NCBI GenBank assembly: GCA_965369445.1
Contig: CBDUQU010000154.1
Coordinates: forward strand, 1 to 6,694
Source of the DNA: SM23-73-3 sp965369445
GTDB lineage: Bacteria > Zixibacteria > MSB-5A5 > SM1-73
DNA: 6,694 bases
Direction: 5' to 3'
How positions within the stretch are numbered: the stretch's first letter is position 1; every line of letters starts with the position of its first letter. Positions 5,550-6,694 of this stretch are shown piece after piece. A model generated the notes under the pieces. That model worked only from the letters and a program-made list of their open reading frames with translations, ran no database searches and was not told the origin of the DNA. A program made the position numbers and the translations under genes.

Positions 5550-6694
5550 ATGCCTAAGAAAATGAATCTCCTTTCAGTGGTTCTACTGGCCATTGCAGTG
5601 TTGCAGTGTTCGAATAATCCAACGGCTGCAGACCGTGTAGCGTCAAGAGAATTAACTGCCAGCGAAAAGCTCCTGGTCGAATCAAACGACCGGTTCGGGC
5701 TCAAGCTTTTCAAAGAGATCGTCAGGGAGGAGAAGGACAAGAACATTTTCATCTCCCCATTGAGTGTCTCGATGGCCCTGGGGATGACATACAACGGCGC
5801 CGCCGGGACCACCCGGGAAGCGATGCAGAAAACCCTGGAGCTCTCGGGCCTGACCATCGAAGAGGTGAATAAGTCCTACAAGAGCTTGCTGGAACTTCTG
5901 AGTCAGCTCGATCCCAAGGTCCGGTTTCAGGTTGCGAATTCGATCTGGTACAGAAAGGGGATGAGTTTTGAGCAAGAGTTCATCGACCTGAATAAGACAT
6001 ACTTTGACGCTCTGGTGAGCGAACTCGACTTCGACGATCCGAAAGCTGCGGAGGCCATAAATGGATGGGTTGATGAGAACACCAATGGTAGAATAACCCA
6101 GATCGTGGATCCGCCGATTGACCCCATGATGGTGATGTTCCTGATCAATGCCATCTACTTCAAGGGAACCTGGACTTACGAGTTTGATAAAGAGCTGACC
6201 AAAGACGCAGACTTCTCTCTGCCGGATGGGTCAAAGAGCCGGTGCAAGCTGATGACCCGGGAGGACAAATTCCAATACTTCGAGAATTCCGATTTTCAGG
6301 CCATCGACTTACCTTACGGCGATGGTGATTTCAGCATGATCGTTTTTCTGCCCCGGATGAGCAAAGACATCGATTCCCTGATAGCTGAATTCAGCCAGGA
6401 GAACTGGAGCAGGTGGATCCGCAGCTTCTCCGAGCGCAAGGGAACGCTGGAATTACCCCGATTCACCCTGGAATACGAACTGAAACTGAATGACGTATTG
6501 AAGGCATTGGGGATGACAATTGCCTTTCAGCCTTTCGCTGCTGACTTCTCCAATATGTACAAAGGCCCCCAGAATCTTTACATCAGCGAGGTGAAGCACA
6601 AGACCTTCGTGGAGGTAAACGAGGAGGGCACCGAGGCGGCAGCGGTAACGTCCGTGGGAGTAACAATGACGTCAGTTGACCCCACCGTGTTCTG
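5550..6694 (+). CDS. Serpin (serine protease inhibitor), probable lipoprotein, 3' end outside window
   Basis: Serpins trap proteases by a suicide mechanism in which the cleaved reactive loop inserts into the central sheet. The 381 residues seen cover nearly the whole fold; some 35-45 more are expected beyond the edge. Typical landmarks: FISPLSVSMAL (67-77), ANSIWYRKG (129-137), NAIYFKGTW (200-208), DLPYGDGDFSMIVFLP (253-268), and HKTFVEVNEEGTEAAA (350-365). The hinge EEGTEAAAVT (358-367) has the small residues found in inhibitory serpins. Counting from the P15 Gly360, P1 would be Thr374 and P1' Ser375, with Met373 at P2. Residues 1-20 form a hydrophobic leader ending VLQC; Cys20 could be lipidated, although Gln before Cys is not standard. 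Mature protein would lie outside the cytoplasm. The ATG follows AGGAGG (5538-5543) by 6 nt; a second ATG at 5562 is less well placed. The gene diverges from the radical SAM gene. Confidence 0.95.
   Translation, partial: MPKKMNLLSVVLLAIAVLQCSNNPTAADRVASRELTASEKLLVESNDRFGLKLFKEIVREEKDKNIFISPLSVSMALGMTYNGAAGTTREAMQKTLELSGLTIEEVNKSYKSLLELLSQLDPKVRFQVANSIWYRKGMSFEQEFIDLNKTYFDALVSELDFDDPKAAEAINGWVDENTNGRITQIVDPPIDPMMVMFLINAIYFKGTWTYEFDKELTKDADFSLPDGSKSRCKLMTREDKFQYFENSDFQAIDLPYGDGDFSMIVFLPRMSKDIDSLIAEFSQENWSRWIRSFSERKGTLELPRFTLEYELKLNDVLKALGMTIAFQPFAADFSNMYKGPQNLYISEVKHKTFVEVNEEGTEAAAVTSVGVTMTSVDPTVF

Overview
The window comes from a bacterial chromosome of moderate GC. It has canonical Shine-Dalgarno sites, sigma-70-type promoters and intrinsic terminators. 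Four protein genes are supported: a secreted or surface beta-propeller protein with a dockerin-like tail (280-2655, +), ribosomal protein L28 (2923-3114, +), a B12-binding-type radical SAM protein (3213-4928, -), and a serpin that runs off the right edge (5550-6694, +). No phage, insertion sequence, CRISPR, tRNA or rRNA is visible. An SBBP-repeat protein ending in dockerin loops of the form DxNxDGxxDIGDLxYLVxYLxxGGPxP is a combination I associate with uncultured FCB-type or candidate-phylum bacteria (for example Zixibacteria-like lineages). That placement is inference from protein style only.

Layout. Positions 1-279 hold a promoter that matches the sigma-70 consensus exactly (TTGACA, 17 nt, TATAAT) and a leader of about 170 nt. 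The first gene encodes a signal-like N-terminus, a conserved N-terminal domain, seven 64-residue repeats that predict a seven-bladed propeller, and a two-loop calcium-binding dockerin-like module. A strong terminator hairpin follows. A hairpin-rich spacer then carries the rpmB promoter, an untranslated leader and the zinc-ribbon form of L28. rpmB and the radical SAM gene converge on one hairpin that can end transcription from both sides. The radical SAM gene and the serpin gene diverge from a spacer of about 620 bp that contains likely promoters for both and several small inverted repeats, but no convincing gene.

The genes do not form an operon or an obvious joint system. Each has its own likely promoter, and strands alternate. 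Two of the four products are probably exported: the propeller protein, and a lipoprotein-like serpin with an intact inhibitory hinge. One could speculate about surface scaffolding and protease defence, but nothing in the sequence links them. I did not find a clearly new biological system. The points most worth checking are the exact-consensus promoter with its long leader, the regular seven-fold propeller with a dockerin-like tail, the serpin's reactive loop, and the unexplained divergent spacer.
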